Positions 6,907-13,716 of a DNA stretch of 13,929 nt are shown here, one piece after another. This DNA comes from Deltaproteobacteria bacterium (GTDB lineage: Bacteria > CG2-30-53-67): assembly GCA_013151235.1 (NCBI GenBank), contig JAADIO010000047.1:1-13929 (forward strand). Direction: 5' to 3'. A program made the translations under genes and the position numbers. The notes under the pieces were generated by a model that ran no database searches, was not told where the DNA came from, and worked only from the letters and a program-made list of their open reading frames with translations. The first letter of the stretch is position 1, and every line of letters starts with the position of its first letter.

Positions 6907-6945
6907 GATTTTTCCTTCCTTGTGATTGATTCAGACCCAAAACAA

Positions 6946-6972
6946 TACAAGTAAGATATACTTTGTCTTGTA
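6946..6972. promoter_or_regulatory. Operator-like dyad over the start of the Cys-protein operon
   Basis: TACAAG (6946-6951) and CTTGTA (6967-6972) form an inverted repeat spanning the predicted start of transcription and touching the -10. ATATAC and GTATAT within the same stretch give a second, slightly offset dyad. The arrangement suits a dimeric repressor. The regulator is not identified. Confidence 0.4.
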
Positions 6973-6999
6973 TATACCAGTAGAGTTCTCCGATGTCAA
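6971..6999 (-). promoter_or_regulatory. Sigma-70 promoter of the minus-strand Cys-protein operon
   Basis: On the minus strand, TTGACA (6999-6994) and TATATA (6976-6971) are separated by 17 bp. The -35 is perfect and the -10 has five of six matches. Transcription would start near 6964, giving a leader of about 58 nt. The -35 lies only 22 bp from the -35 of the riboswitch promoter on the other strand. Confidence 0.8.
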
Positions 7000-7021
7000 G
7001 GGGAAATGATCGTTTTTTTTG

Positions 7022-7051
7022 TTGACACCCCCGGGTTCACGGTGCTAAATT
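7022..7051 (+). promoter_or_regulatory. Promoter of the cobalamin riboswitch operon
   Basis: A perfect TTGACA (7022-7027) and TAAATT (7046-7051) are separated by 18 bp. The start of transcription would be near 7057, just before the first helix of the riboswitch. Confidence 0.7.
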
Positions 7052-7060
7052 AGCTCTACA

Positions 7061-7243
7061 TTTTTTCAGGTGCCGTAAAGGCTGAAAAGGGAAGAGGGTG
7101 TGAATCCCTCGCGGACCCGCCGCTGTAATCGGGTATAAACCGTTGCTTGATGCCACTGTCCGAATGAAGGACGGGAAGGCGCAGCGGTCAACTTCGATAA
7201 GATATCGAAGGAACCTGAGAGCCAGAAGACCTGCCTGAAAAAC
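7061..7243 (+). promoter_or_regulatory. Cobalamin (B12) riboswitch
   Basis: The conserved landmarks of the cobalamin riboswitch are in order: CAGGTGCCG near the 5' end (7067), GGGTGTGAATCCC (7098-7110), CCGCTGTAATCGGG, GCCACTG (7152-7158), GGGAAGGC (7173-7180) and the B12 box GCCAGAAGACCTGCC (7221-7235). The closing helix P1 pairs TTTTCAGG (7063-7070) with CCTGAAAA (7234-7241). A peripheral stem CTTCGAT/ATCGAAG is visible at about 7192-7210. Ligand binding should shut off the cob/bza operon downstream; the switching parts are listed separately. Confidence 0.97.
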
Positions 7244-7249
7244 CAGAAT

Positions 7250-7281
7250 TTCACCGGACTTCGAGGAATAAGGGAGGTGAA
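7250..7281 (+). promoter_or_regulatory. Hairpin masking the ribosome site of the leader ORF
   Basis: TTCACC (7250-7255) is complementary to GGTGAA (7276-7281). The second arm takes in the 3' half of the ribosome site AGGGAGGTGA (7271-7280) just before the ATG at 7285. With a 20-nt loop and a six-pair stem it is modest, but its placement directly after the riboswitch suits a sequestration stem. Confidence 0.5.
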
Positions 7282-7284
7282 CCG

Positions 7285-7356
7285 ATGTGCAATCTTGGAC
7301 CCCGTTTTTCTCTTCGAAAATCGGGGTTTTTTTGTGCCCCCGTCTCCCTTCTCTGA
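7285..7356 (+). CDS. Putative 23-aa leader peptide inside the riboswitch expression platform
   Basis: An ATG at 7285 is preceded at the right distance by AGGGAGGTGA (7271-7280), the strongest ribosome site in this part of the window. The frame reads MCNLGPRFSLRK... for 23 codons to a TGA at 7354-7356. It runs straight through the terminator hairpin (7299-7333), so a translating ribosome would prevent the hairpin from forming. The peptide has no recognisable motif. It may be a true regulatory leader, the remnant of a former first gene, or chance; the ribosome site is the only strong support. Confidence 0.4.
   Translation: MCNLGPRFSLRKSGFFCAPVSLL
7299..7333 (+). terminator. Rho-independent terminator of the riboswitch
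   Basis: ACCCCG (7299-7304) pairs with CGGGGT (7322-7327). After one T-T mismatch, TTTTC (7306-7310) pairs with GAAAA (7316-7320), around a 5-nt loop. The stem is followed by a T-tract (7327-7333). It lies 60 bases before cobU and is the likely off-state of the riboswitch. GTTTTTC (7304-7310) is also complementary to GAAAAAC (7237-7243) at the 3' side of P1, a candidate antiterminator pairing. Confidence 0.9.
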
Positions 7357-7392
7357 AGGTTATCTTAAATAACGGAAAGAAGGTCTGCTGCG

Positions 7393-7950
7393 ATGGGAAA
7401 CTTCACATTCATAACCGGCGGGGCCCGGTCGGGAAAGAGCGATCTTGCGCTCAGGCTTGCAAACAAGGTTGAAGGGCGGCGGATCTTTGCGGCCACGGCC
7501 CGTGTCACTGATGCGGAGATGAAAGAACGAATTGAACGGCACCGGCGGGAACGGGGGGATTCATGGGAGACCCTCGAAGAACCGCTGGAACTCGTCGGGC
7601 TTGTCCGCTCTCTCGATCCTGCGGCAAGGCTCCTTCTCATCGACTGCATTACCGTCTGGATCGCCAACCTGATCATCGAAAGGAAGTGGGACGATGAACG
7701 GATCCTGCGGGAAGTGAACGAACTGGCCGGTGCGCTCAGGGCCTTCCCGGAGCGGGTGATCGCCGTCACCAACGAGGTCGGGTCGGGTATCGTGCCGGAG
7801 AGTCGCTTGGGGCGGAGATTTCGTGACCTCGCCGGGGCGGCCAACAGGATCCTTGCCTCAGCGGCGGGCAGGGTATACCTCGTCTCGATGGGGATCCCGC
7901 TGCAACTGAAAGGCGAAAAACCGGCCACGAATTTCACGAATAAAAGCTAA
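7393..7950 (+). CDS. cobU: Adenosylcobinamide kinase / adenosylcobinamide-phosphate guanylyltransferase
   Basis: 185-aa bifunctional enzyme that phosphorylates adenosylcobinamide and then attaches GMP, activating the corrin half for joining to the lower ligand. The P-loop GGARSGKS is at 9-16. The H50 in [11 protein letters not shown]...W-x-T-x-EEP matches the histidine that carries GMP in the Salmonella enzyme. [14 protein letters not shown] and [13 protein letters not shown] are further family blocks. The start is backed by AAGAAGG about nine bases upstream. The last dozen residues ([12 protein letters not shown]) are beyond the usual end and are encoded by DNA that looks like a dispersed repeat (CACGAATTTCACGAAT). 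It is the first real gene of the riboswitch operon. Confidence 0.96.
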   Translation: MGNFTFITGGARSGKSDLALRLANKVEGRRIFAATARVTDAEMKERIERHRRERGDSWETLEEPLELVGLVRSLDPAARLLLIDCITVWIANLIIERKWDDERILREVNELAGALRAFPERVIAVTNEVGSGIVPESRLGRRFRDLAGAANRILASAAGRVYLVSMGIPLQLKGEKPATNFTNKS

Positions 7951-7973
7951 ACGTTATAGAAAAGGCAAGAAGC

Positions 7974-8006
7974 TTTCACCGCAAAGGCGCGAAGGACGCA
8001 GAGAAG
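7974..8006 (+). repeat. Dispersed repeat between cobU and cobT
   Basis: TTTCACCGCAAAGGCGCG followed by AAGGACGCAGAGAAG is one copy of a degenerate repeat (consensus near TTTCACCGCAGAGACGC + AAAGGACGCAGAGAAAG) whose other copies lie at 10475-10509 and, more degenerate, after bzaF. It ends three bases before the cobT start codon and supplies whatever ribosome site cobT has. Confidence 0.7.
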
Positions 8007-8009
8007 ACC

Positions 8010-9092
8010 ATGGATAACACATACACAAAGATCAAAACCACCCTCGCAGCCATCCAACCCTTCGATCCCGCTCTGGCGGAGAAGGTCCAGGCCCGCCTCG
8101 ACGACCTGGCCATTCCTCCGGGTGCGCTGGGCCGGCTCCAGTCCCTCGGCAAGCAGGTGGCCCTGATCCGTAACACCCTTCGTCCCGAGATCCGCACGAA
8201 GAAGGTCTTCACCTTTGCCGGGGATCACGGCGTGGTCGCGGAAGGGGTCTCCGCCTTTCCGCAGGAGGTGACCCGGGAGATGGTGAAGAATTTCGTCCGG
8301 GGCGGCGCCGGGATCAACGTGCTGGCCCGCCATGTCGGTGCCGAGGTGATTGTCGTCGACATCGGCGTCAATGCCGATCCTGAGGAATTGAACGGCGTTG
8401 AGCATTGCAAGGTCGCACGGGGGACGAAAAATTTCACGAAGGGACCGGCCATGACCCGGGAAGAGGCGGAGGCATCACTGACCGCCGGGATCGGTCTCAT
8501 CGAAAAATACGGCCGGGGTCTCGACCTCGTCGGCACGGGGGACATGGGGATCGGGAATACCACGCCGAGCAGCGCCATTGCCGCCGTCCTCTGCGGACGA
8601 CCCGCGGCCGAGGTGACCGGGCGGGGGACGGGGATCGGAGCGGAGACCCTCCGGCACAAGGTGGAGGTGATCGAAAGAGGAATCGGGATCAACCGTCCCG
8701 ATCCTTCGGACCCGGTCGGCGTCCTGGCGAAGGTCGGGGGATTTGAGATCGGCGGGATCGCAGGCCTGATCCTGGGAGCCGCGGCCCGGAGGATCCCCGT
8801 CGTCATCGACGGGTTGATCTCCACGGCGGGGGCCTTGGTCGCCCATGCCCTGCAACCGCGCGTCTCCGACTATATGATCGCAGGCCACCGTTCGGTGGAA
8901 ATCGGGCACCAGGTAATGCTTGACCATATGGGGCTTTCTCCCCTTCTCGACCTTGATCTCCGTCTCGGCGAGGGGACCGGCGCCGCCCTTGCATTCCATA
9001 TCGTCGAGGCGGGTGTCAAGGTGTTGACCGAAGTCCTGACCTTTACCGAGGCGGGGGTAACGGAAGGGAACGGTCCGAAGGTTACGGAATGA
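8010..9092 (+). CDS. cobT: Nicotinate-nucleotide--benzimidazole phosphoribosyltransferase
   Basis: 360-aa CobT, which turns a benzimidazole base and nicotinate mononucleotide into the alpha-riboside phosphate used as the lower cobamide ligand. Family blocks are all present: PPGALGRLQ near 36-44, [20 protein letters not shown], the [14 protein letters not shown] stretch, [15 protein letters not shown], and [13 protein letters not shown] with the catalytic glutamate at E321. The length is normal. The ribosome site is poor (GAGAAG only three bases away, inside the repeat), so translation may be weak or depend on the upstream gene. With BzaF in the same operon, the natural substrate is probably 5-hydroxybenzimidazole. 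It overlaps cobS by 4 bp (ATGA). Confidence 0.97.
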   Translation: MDNTYTKIKTTLAAIQPFDPALAEKVQARLDDLAIPPGALGRLQSLGKQVALIRNTLRPEIRTKKVFTFAGDHGVVAEGVSAFPQEVTREMVKNFVRGGAGINVLARHVGAEVIVVDIGVNADPEELNGVEHCKVARGTKNFTKGPAMTREEAEASLTAGIGLIEKYGRGLDLVGTGDMGIGNTTPSSAIAAVLCGRPAAEVTGRGTGIGAETLRHKVEVIERGIGINRPDPSDPVGVLAKVGGFEIGGIAGLILGAAARRIPVVIDGLISTAGALVAHALQPRVSDYMIAGHRSVEIGHQVMLDHMGLSPLLDLDLRLGEGTGAALAFHIVEAGVKVLTEVLTFTEAGVTEGNGPKVTE

Positions 9093-9841
9093 ATCGAAAT
9101 CTTTTTCAAAAATTCGCCACGGCCTGGCGCTTTCTGACGGTCATCCCGGTCGGGAAGGAGGGGGAGCGTACGTCCGGGGAGATGGCCGCTTCCATGACGC
9201 TCTTTCCCGGCGTAGGGTTCATGCTGGGCGGTATCCTCCTGACACTGCACCTTTTGCTCCGGCCGGTTTTCCCCGCGTCGCTCGAAGGGCTCATCCTGAT
9301 CGCCGTGCTGGTGGTCATGACCGGCGCCCTGCACTTAGACGGATTCGCCGACGTCCTCGACGGATTCGCCGGCGGGCGGGACCGGGAGTCGGTCCTGGCC
9401 GTCATGCGGGACAGCCGGATCGGAGCGGTCGGAGTCGTGGGGCTGGTACTCCTGATCATGGTCAAGGTCTTTGCCCTGATCGAGAACCCGGAGATGGCGA
9501 AGGGGGCGGTCCTCTTCTGTCTCCCCGCCGCGGGACGGCTGGCCATGCTGCAGCAGGCGGCCTTCTCCTCCTATGCACGGAGAGAAGAAGGCACGGGGAA
9601 GGCCTTTGCCGATCATGCCGGAAAGAGGGAATTCCTGACGGGACTGATTGTCACCTCGGTTCCCACCCTCTTGCTCCTCGGCATGAAAGGATTGCTTCTC
9701 ATCTTCATCGTTGTGCTGGCGACGGAATCGGGGCGGCGCTTCTTTGTGAAACGTCTCGGCGGTGTAACCGGTGACACGCAGGGTTTTGCCGGCGAAGTGG
9801 CCGAGGCCCTCTTTCTTCTTTGTGGAGCGGCGGTCCTTTGA
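9089..9841 (+). CDS. cobS: Adenosylcobinamide-GDP ribazoletransferase (cobamide synthase)
   Basis: 250-aa integral membrane enzyme that joins adenosylcobinamide-GDP to the alpha-riboside (phosphate) of the lower ligand. Several hydrophobic helices are evident (about 45-62, 68-80, 112-127, 135-150, 190-215, 240-250). The acidic active-site motif [11 protein letters not shown] lies at about 82-92, followed by [20 protein letters not shown] near the C-terminus is also typical. The ATG overlaps the cobT stop by four bases and GAAGG (9077-9081) is properly spaced, so the two are translationally coupled. The length is usual for the family. Confidence 0.96.
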   Translation: MNRNLFQKFATAWRFLTVIPVGKEGERTSGEMAASMTLFPGVGFMLGGILLTLHLLLRPVFPASLEGLILIAVLVVMTGALHLDGFADVLDGFAGGRDRESVLAVMRDSRIGAVGVVGLVLLIMVKVFALIENPEMAKGAVLFCLPAAGRLAMLQQAAFSSYARREEGTGKAFADHAGKREFLTGLIVTSVPTLLLLGMKGLLLIFIVVLATESGRRFFVKRLGGVTGDTQGFAGEVAEALFLLCGAAVL

Positions 9842-10458
9842 AACCGGAACGGGAAAAGTCGACGAGGACCCGGGTCTATCTTGCCCGGCACGGCGAGGTG
9901 GAGAACCACGCATCCGGTGTCTATAACGGCCGTACCGACGTCGCGATCACGGACCGGGGACGGGCGCAGATGGCGGCAATCCGGGATCGTCTTCCCGGTG
10001 AGAGGCTCTCCGCCCTTTACTGCAGCGGGCTCCTGCGGACCCGGGAGGGGATGGAGATCATCGGGAAAGGATGGAATCTCCCTGGAAAGATCGTTCCGGA
10101 ACTGCAGGAGCGGAGCTTTGGAGAATGGGAGGGGTTGACCTTCGAGGGGATCCGGGAACATTCTCCCCGGCTCTTCGCCGCATGGCGGGAGGACGTCAAC
10201 GCCGTCCGGCCGCCAGGGGGGGAGAGTCTGCACGATCTCTCGGAACGGGTCCTTGCGGCCTATCTTCCGATCGTCGAACGGCACCGGGGGGAAGCGATCC
10301 TCATCGTGGCCCACGGCGGGGTAAACCGGGTGATCCTGGCGCATGCGCTGAAAATGGAGCTCCGCGGGATCTTCCGGATCGGCCAGGGGTTCGGCTGCCT
10401 GAACGTGATCGACTACTATGATGACGGGTTTGCCCAGGTTACCTTGATGAATGGGTGA
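9838..10458 (+). CDS. cobC: Alpha-ribazole phosphatase (histidine phosphatase family)
   Basis: 206-aa cytoplasmic phosphatase that removes the phosphate from the lower-ligand nucleotide or the cobamide phosphate. The nucleophile motif is L-A-R-H-G-E with H18; the second histidine is H159 in VAHGGVNR. ELQERSFGEWEGLT and GGESL are further phosphoglycerate-mutase-superfamily blocks. The frame is open from a TTG at 9820, but I prefer the TTG at 9838, which overlaps the cobS stop as TTGA and has GGAG (9824-9827) upstream; family proteins also begin close to the RHG motif. Phosphoglycerate mutase is the alternative reading, excluded by context. The next gene follows only after a 150-bp repeat-filled gap. 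Confidence 0.9.
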   Translation: MKPEREKSTRTRVYLARHGEVENHASGVYNGRTDVAITDRGRAQMAAIRDRLPGERLSALYCSGLLRTREGMEIIGKGWNLPGKIVPELQERSFGEWEGLTFEGIREHSPRLFAAWREDVNAVRPPGGESLHDLSERVLAAYLPIVERHRGEAILIVAHGGVNRVILAHALKMELRGIFRIGQGFGCLNVIDYYDDGFAQVTLMNG

Positions 10459-10608
10459 GTCAAAATCGAAAGCATTTCACCGCAGAGACGCAAAGGACGC
10501 GGAGAAAGGCAGAAGAGGGAACACCAAAACCTGCCTCTCGCAGAGGACGCAGAGGACGCAGAGGGCGCAAAGAAAAGCAACGCATCCGTATCGAATGAAA
10601 GGATCCAA
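10459..10608 (+). repeat. Repeat-filled gap between cobC and cbiA
   Basis: The gap holds a second copy of the dispersed repeat (10475-10509, TTTCACCGCAGAGACGC...). It also has a short tandem of 9-bp units (GCAGAGGAC, GCAGAGGAC, GCAGAGGGC at 10540-10566, then GCAAAGAAAA). No gene or clear promoter is seen. AAAGGA (10598-10603) at the end serves cbiA. Confidence 0.75.
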
Positions 10609-12093
10609 TTGTTGAGAACCTTAATTATTGCCGGGACATCGAGCGGGGCGGGAAAGACGACCGTGGCGCTGGGGCTGATGACCGCCTTTGCAAAACGGGG
10701 TTTGACCGTGGCCCCTTTCAAGGCCGGTCCCGACTATATCGATCCCCTTTTCCACCGGCGGGTTTGCGGGCGGCCGAGCTACAACCTCGACGGCTGGATG
10801 ATGGGTAAGGAGGCGGTCCTGAAAACCTTCGGGCGGGTGGCCGCGGGAGCGGATATCGCCGTGATCGAAGGGGTAATGGGACTCTTCGACGGATATGACG
10901 CGGCAGGGGATGCCGGATCCACGGCCGAGATCGCGAAGTGGCTCGGCGCCCCGGTGATCCTCGTTGTAAATGCGGGATCAATGGCGCGGAGCGCCGCCGC
11001 CCTTGTCAGGGGGTTTGAAACCTTCGATGAAGAACTCTCCGTGGCCGGCGTGATCTTTAATAATACCGGCGGCGTCCGGCACAAAGAGTGGCTTTTCGAC
11101 GCGGTGTGTTTGAACTGCCGGGCCGAACCGATCGGCGCTCTCAAACGGGATGGCGGGTTGGCCCTTCCCGAGCGTCACCTCGGGCTGACCACGGACGCGG
11201 CGGAGGCGCTGACCGATGACTGGGTCGGTGCCCTGGCGGTCCGAATGGAGCGTGAAGTCGATCTCGACCGTCTTATGGAACTGGCGGGGGAGAGCGATTC
11301 ACTTCCTGCGCCGAAAACTTTTGTAACAGAAAAACGTTCCGTCCGGCTCGGCATCGCCCGGGACAAGGCCTTCTGTTTCTACTATGAAGAGAACCTTGAT
11401 CTTCTCCGGTCGATGGGAGCCGAACTCGTTCCCTTCAGCCCGATTGCCGATGGCCGGCTTCCCGAAGGGATCGACGGTCTCTACCTTGGCGGAGGCTACC
11501 CCGAGGCGCATGCCGGGGCATTGAGCGCAAACCTGTCGCTTTTGGCGGAGATACGCGGAGCAGCGGAAGCCGGGCTTCCGGTTTATGGCGAGTGCGGCGG
11601 GATGATCTACCTTTCCAGCGGTCTTTATGACACGGAAGGAAACCGTTATCCCATGGCCGGGGTCTTCCCTTTCTACGTGAAGATGCTCGAGCGAAGGGAG
11701 GCATTAGGCTATGTGACGGTGAGGATCAGGGAAGAGAACCTTCTCGGTTCCGTCGGAGCGGTTTTTCGGGGTCACGAGTTCCACTATTCCAGGACCGTGG
11801 ATGTGCCGGACGATCTTAAGATGACGGTTAAAATAACCCGGCGGACAGGTGACAAGGAGATCTCCGAGGGATACCAGGTAAACAATGTTTATGGGAGTTA
11901 TCTCCATCTTCACTTCGGGGCCTTCCCCCGGGTCGCGGAGCATATTGTCGGTGTCATGCGGAAATTCAAGGAGACAGGGTCAAAAACAATGAACCATGGG
12001 GAACACAGACCGTTACGGGGAGAACAAAATCAAAGATACAAAACATTTTACCATGAAGGGCAGGAAAAAAGAAAAGGCAAAAGCAAACCATAA
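10609..12093 (+). CDS. cbiA: Cobyrinate a,c-diamide synthase
   Basis: ATP- and glutamine-dependent amidation of the a and c side chains of the corrin ring. The N-terminal synthetase half has the P-loop GTSSGAGKTT (9-18), FKAGPDYIDP and VIEGVMGLFDG. The C-terminal class-I glutaminase half has the YLGGGYPEAHA block, the nucleophile C329 in YGECGGM, and H433 in GSYLHLHF. TTG at 10609 or TTG at 10612 could be the start; AAAGGA (10598-10603) suits either, the second slightly better. Homologues of this type end near residue 455. Here about 40 extra basic, low-complexity residues follow (from KETGSKTMN...), encoded by repeat-like DNA; they are probably dispensable. The CobB name of the aerobic route is less apt for an anaerobe. 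Confidence 0.95.
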   Translation: MLRTLIIAGTSSGAGKTTVALGLMTAFAKRGLTVAPFKAGPDYIDPLFHRRVCGRPSYNLDGWMMGKEAVLKTFGRVAAGADIAVIEGVMGLFDGYDAAGDAGSTAEIAKWLGAPVILVVNAGSMARSAAALVRGFETFDEELSVAGVIFNNTGGVRHKEWLFDAVCLNCRAEPIGALKRDGGLALPERHLGLTTDAAEALTDDWVGALAVRMEREVDLDRLMELAGESDSLPAPKTFVTEKRSVRLGIARDKAFCFYYEENLDLLRSMGAELVPFSPIADGRLPEGIDGLYLGGGYPEAHAGALSANLSLLAEIRGAAEAGLPVYGECGGMIYLSSGLYDTEGNRYPMAGVFPFYVKMLERREALGYVTVRIREENLLGSVGAVFRGHEFHYSRTVDVPDDLKMTVKITRRTGDKEISEGYQVNNVYGSYLHLHFGAFPRVAEHIVGVMRKFKETGSKTMNHGEHRPLRGEQNQRYKTFYHEGQEKRKGKSKP

Positions 12094-12157
12094 ATCGGAA
12101 CACGGGGATCGACAGGGAACGCAAATAAAAGACCAACATGCGGAATCGAGAGCGGGA
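11970..12157 (+). repeat. Repeat-like DNA at the 3' end of cbiA and before the Cys-rich gene
   Basis: AT-rich, purine-rich DNA with motifs such as ACCATGGGGAACACAGACC, TTTTACCATGAAGGGCAGG and GGAACACGGGGATCGACAGG. These look like decayed members of intergenic repeat families (CACGGGGAACACAG- and ACCATGAAG-types). The first 124 bases are translated as the CbiA tail; the last 64 bases are non-coding. Assignment is by pattern only. Confidence 0.5.
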
Positions 12158-12397
12158 ATGAACGAGAAATATTTCATCCACGAAAGCTGTCGTTTTTATC
12201 CCTGTCACGACTATGAAAATTTCCGTTCCTGCCTCTTCTGCTGGTGTCCGCTCTACCTCCTGGACTGCGGGGGAGATTATCGAATGACCCATGGCGTCAA
12301 GGATTGCTCCGGCTGTTTTCTTCCCCATGCGGAGGAGGGATACGACTATATTCTGCAACAGGTGAACCAACAAATTTACCACAAGAGCGGCTCATAA
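12158..12397 (+). CDS. Cys-rich small-domain protein (PF04071-like)
   Basis: A 79-aa protein with eight cysteines: C11, C16, C25, C28, C30, C37, C50 and C53, plus nearby H19, H45 and H57. The layout C-x4-C-H...N-x2-S-C-L-F-C-W-C-P-L-Y...C-G-G...G-V-K-D-C-S-x-C-x3-H matches my memory of the cysteine-rich small domain often found in or near archaeal and bacterial cobalamin genes. It is probably a metal-binding module; the metal and role are not established. The ATG at 12158 is taken because family members begin a few residues before the first cysteine; the ribosome site is weak. A longer frame upstream (from 11996) runs through repeat DNA and is not credible. It sits 11 bases before bzaF and is surely cotranscribed. 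Confidence 0.8.
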   Translation: MNEKYFIHESCRFYPCHDYENFRSCLFCWCPLYLLDCGGDYRMTHGVKDCSGCFLPHAEEGYDYILQQVNQQIYHKSGS

Positions 12398-12408
12398 AGG
12401 AGGTCATC

Positions 12409-13716
12409 ATGGCAACTCAAATTGAAAAGGCACGGGACGGGATCGTCACTCCGGAGATCGAGGCGGTGGCACAGGCGGAGGAAATCGAGACGTCGATAAT
12501 CCTCCGGCGGGTGGCGGAGGGGAAGATCGTCATCCCCTGCAACACGAATCATACGCACAACGTGGTGGGAATCGGGAAAGGGCTTCGAACCAAGATCAAC
12601 GCCAGCATCGGGACCTCCTCCGACATTGATGACGTAGAGTTGGAGGTCCGCAAGGCGAAGATTGCGGAGGAGACGGGCGCCGATACCTTGATGGAACTCT
12701 CGGCGGCTGGGGATTTCCGGAAGACCCGGAAGGCGGTGATCGATGCGGTCCGGCTTCCCGTCGGAACGGTTCCCCTCTACCAGGCCTTTGCGCAGGCCAT
12801 GGACAAATACGGCGCTGCCGAGAAGATGCCCGCCGAGATGATCTTCGACGTCATCGAGGAACAGTGCGAAGACGGCGTCTCCTTCATGGCGATCCACTGT
12901 GGGATCAACCGCGTCACTCTGGAGCGGCTCCGGAAGCAGGGATACCGGTACGGCGGGATCGTTTCCAAGGGTGGGGCGCTCATGAATGCCTGGATGGTGA
13001 AAAACAACCGGGAGAACCCCCTCTATGAACATTTCGACCGGGTGGTGGAGATCATGAAGAAGTACGATGCCGTCCTTTCCCTCGGGAATGGTTACAGGGC
13101 GGGGGCGATCCACGACTCCTCCGACCGGGTCCAGATGCAGGAGCTGATCATCAACTGTGAACTGGCGGAGATCGGTCAGGAGATGGGCTGCCAGATGATG
13201 GTCGAAGGGCCGGGGCACATCCCCATCGATGAGATCGAGGCGAACGTGATCATCCAGAAACGGATGAGCAACGAGGCCCCCTTCTACGTCTTGGGCCCCC
13301 TGCCGACGGATGTGACGCCGGGGTACGATCACATCACCGCTGCGGTGGGGGCCTCCCTCTCCTCGGCTTACGGCGCAGACTTCATCTGCTACGTCACCCC
13401 CGCCGAACATCTGAGCCTCCCCATGCCGGAGGATGTCAGGGAAGGGGTGATGGCGGCAAAGGTCGCCGCCCACATCGGCGACATGGTCAAACTGAAAAAA
13501 CGGGACCGGGACATGGCGATGGGAAAGGCCCGGCGGGATCTCGACTGGAAACGGCAGTTTGAACTTGCCATCACCGGCGACCGTCCCCGGCAGATCCGGG
13601 CCGAACGGCAGCCGGAGTGCGAGGAGTCCTGCACCATGTGCGGGAAGTTCTGCGCCAGCCATGTGGTGAATGAGTATTTCAAGGATGATCTGTTGCAGGG
13701 GAAAAAAGCTCAGTAG
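12409..13716 (+). CDS. bzaF: 5-hydroxybenzimidazole synthase BzaF (ThiC paralogue)
   Basis: 435-aa radical-SAM enzyme of the ThiC family. ThiC converts aminoimidazole ribotide (AIR) to the thiamin pyrimidine; BzaF uses the same substrate to form 5-hydroxybenzimidazole, the lower cobamide ligand, without oxygen. Family blocks include NTNHTHN near 45-51, NASIGTSSD, EQCEDGVSFMAIHCG, SLGNGYRAGAIHDSSD, MVEGPGHIP and VLGPLPTDVTPGYDHI. The cluster cysteines near the C-terminus are C408, C411 and C415 (C-T-M-C-G-K-F-C). I choose BzaF over ThiC because the gene sits in a B12-riboswitch operon with cobT, cobU, cobS and cobC, and no thiamin gene or TPP riboswitch is near. The start at 12409 has the strong AAAGGAGGT (12396-12404). 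Sequence alone cannot fully separate the two activities. Confidence 0.82.
   Translation: MATQIEKARDGIVTPEIEAVAQAEEIETSIILRRVAEGKIVIPCNTNHTHNVVGIGKGLRTKINASIGTSSDIDDVELEVRKAKIAEETGADTLMELSAAGDFRKTRKAVIDAVRLPVGTVPLYQAFAQAMDKYGAAEKMPAEMIFDVIEEQCEDGVSFMAIHCGINRVTLERLRKQGYRYGGIVSKGGALMNAWMVKNNRENPLYEHFDRVVEIMKKYDAVLSLGNGYRAGAIHDSSDRVQMQELIINCELAEIGQEMGCQMMVEGPGHIPIDEIEANVIIQKRMSNEAPFYVLGPLPTDVTPGYDHITAAVGASLSSAYGADFICYVTPAEHLSLPMPEDVREGVMAAKVAAHIGDMVKLKKRDRDMAMGKARRDLDWKRQFELAITGDRPRQIRAERQPECEESCTMCGKFCASHVVNEYFKDDLLQGKKAQ

Noticed and set aside
8475-8999. Minus-strand frames opposite cobT, cobS, cobC and cbiA
   Set aside because: Arg/Pro/Asp-rich shadows with no ribosome site or recognisable domain.
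10540-10575. 9-bp tandem units as a CRISPR array or replication iterons
   Set aside because: Units are too short and contiguous for CRISPR, and there is no DnaA-box or AT-rich unwinding context for an origin.
11996-12157. 54-codon N-terminal extension of the Cys-rich protein
   Set aside because: It lies in repeat-like DNA, overlaps cbiA in another frame, and the family begins near the ATG at 12158.
12244-12408. Extended start of the ThiC-family gene
   Set aside because: It overlaps the Cys-rich gene in another frame; AAAGGAGGT clearly sets the start at 12409.
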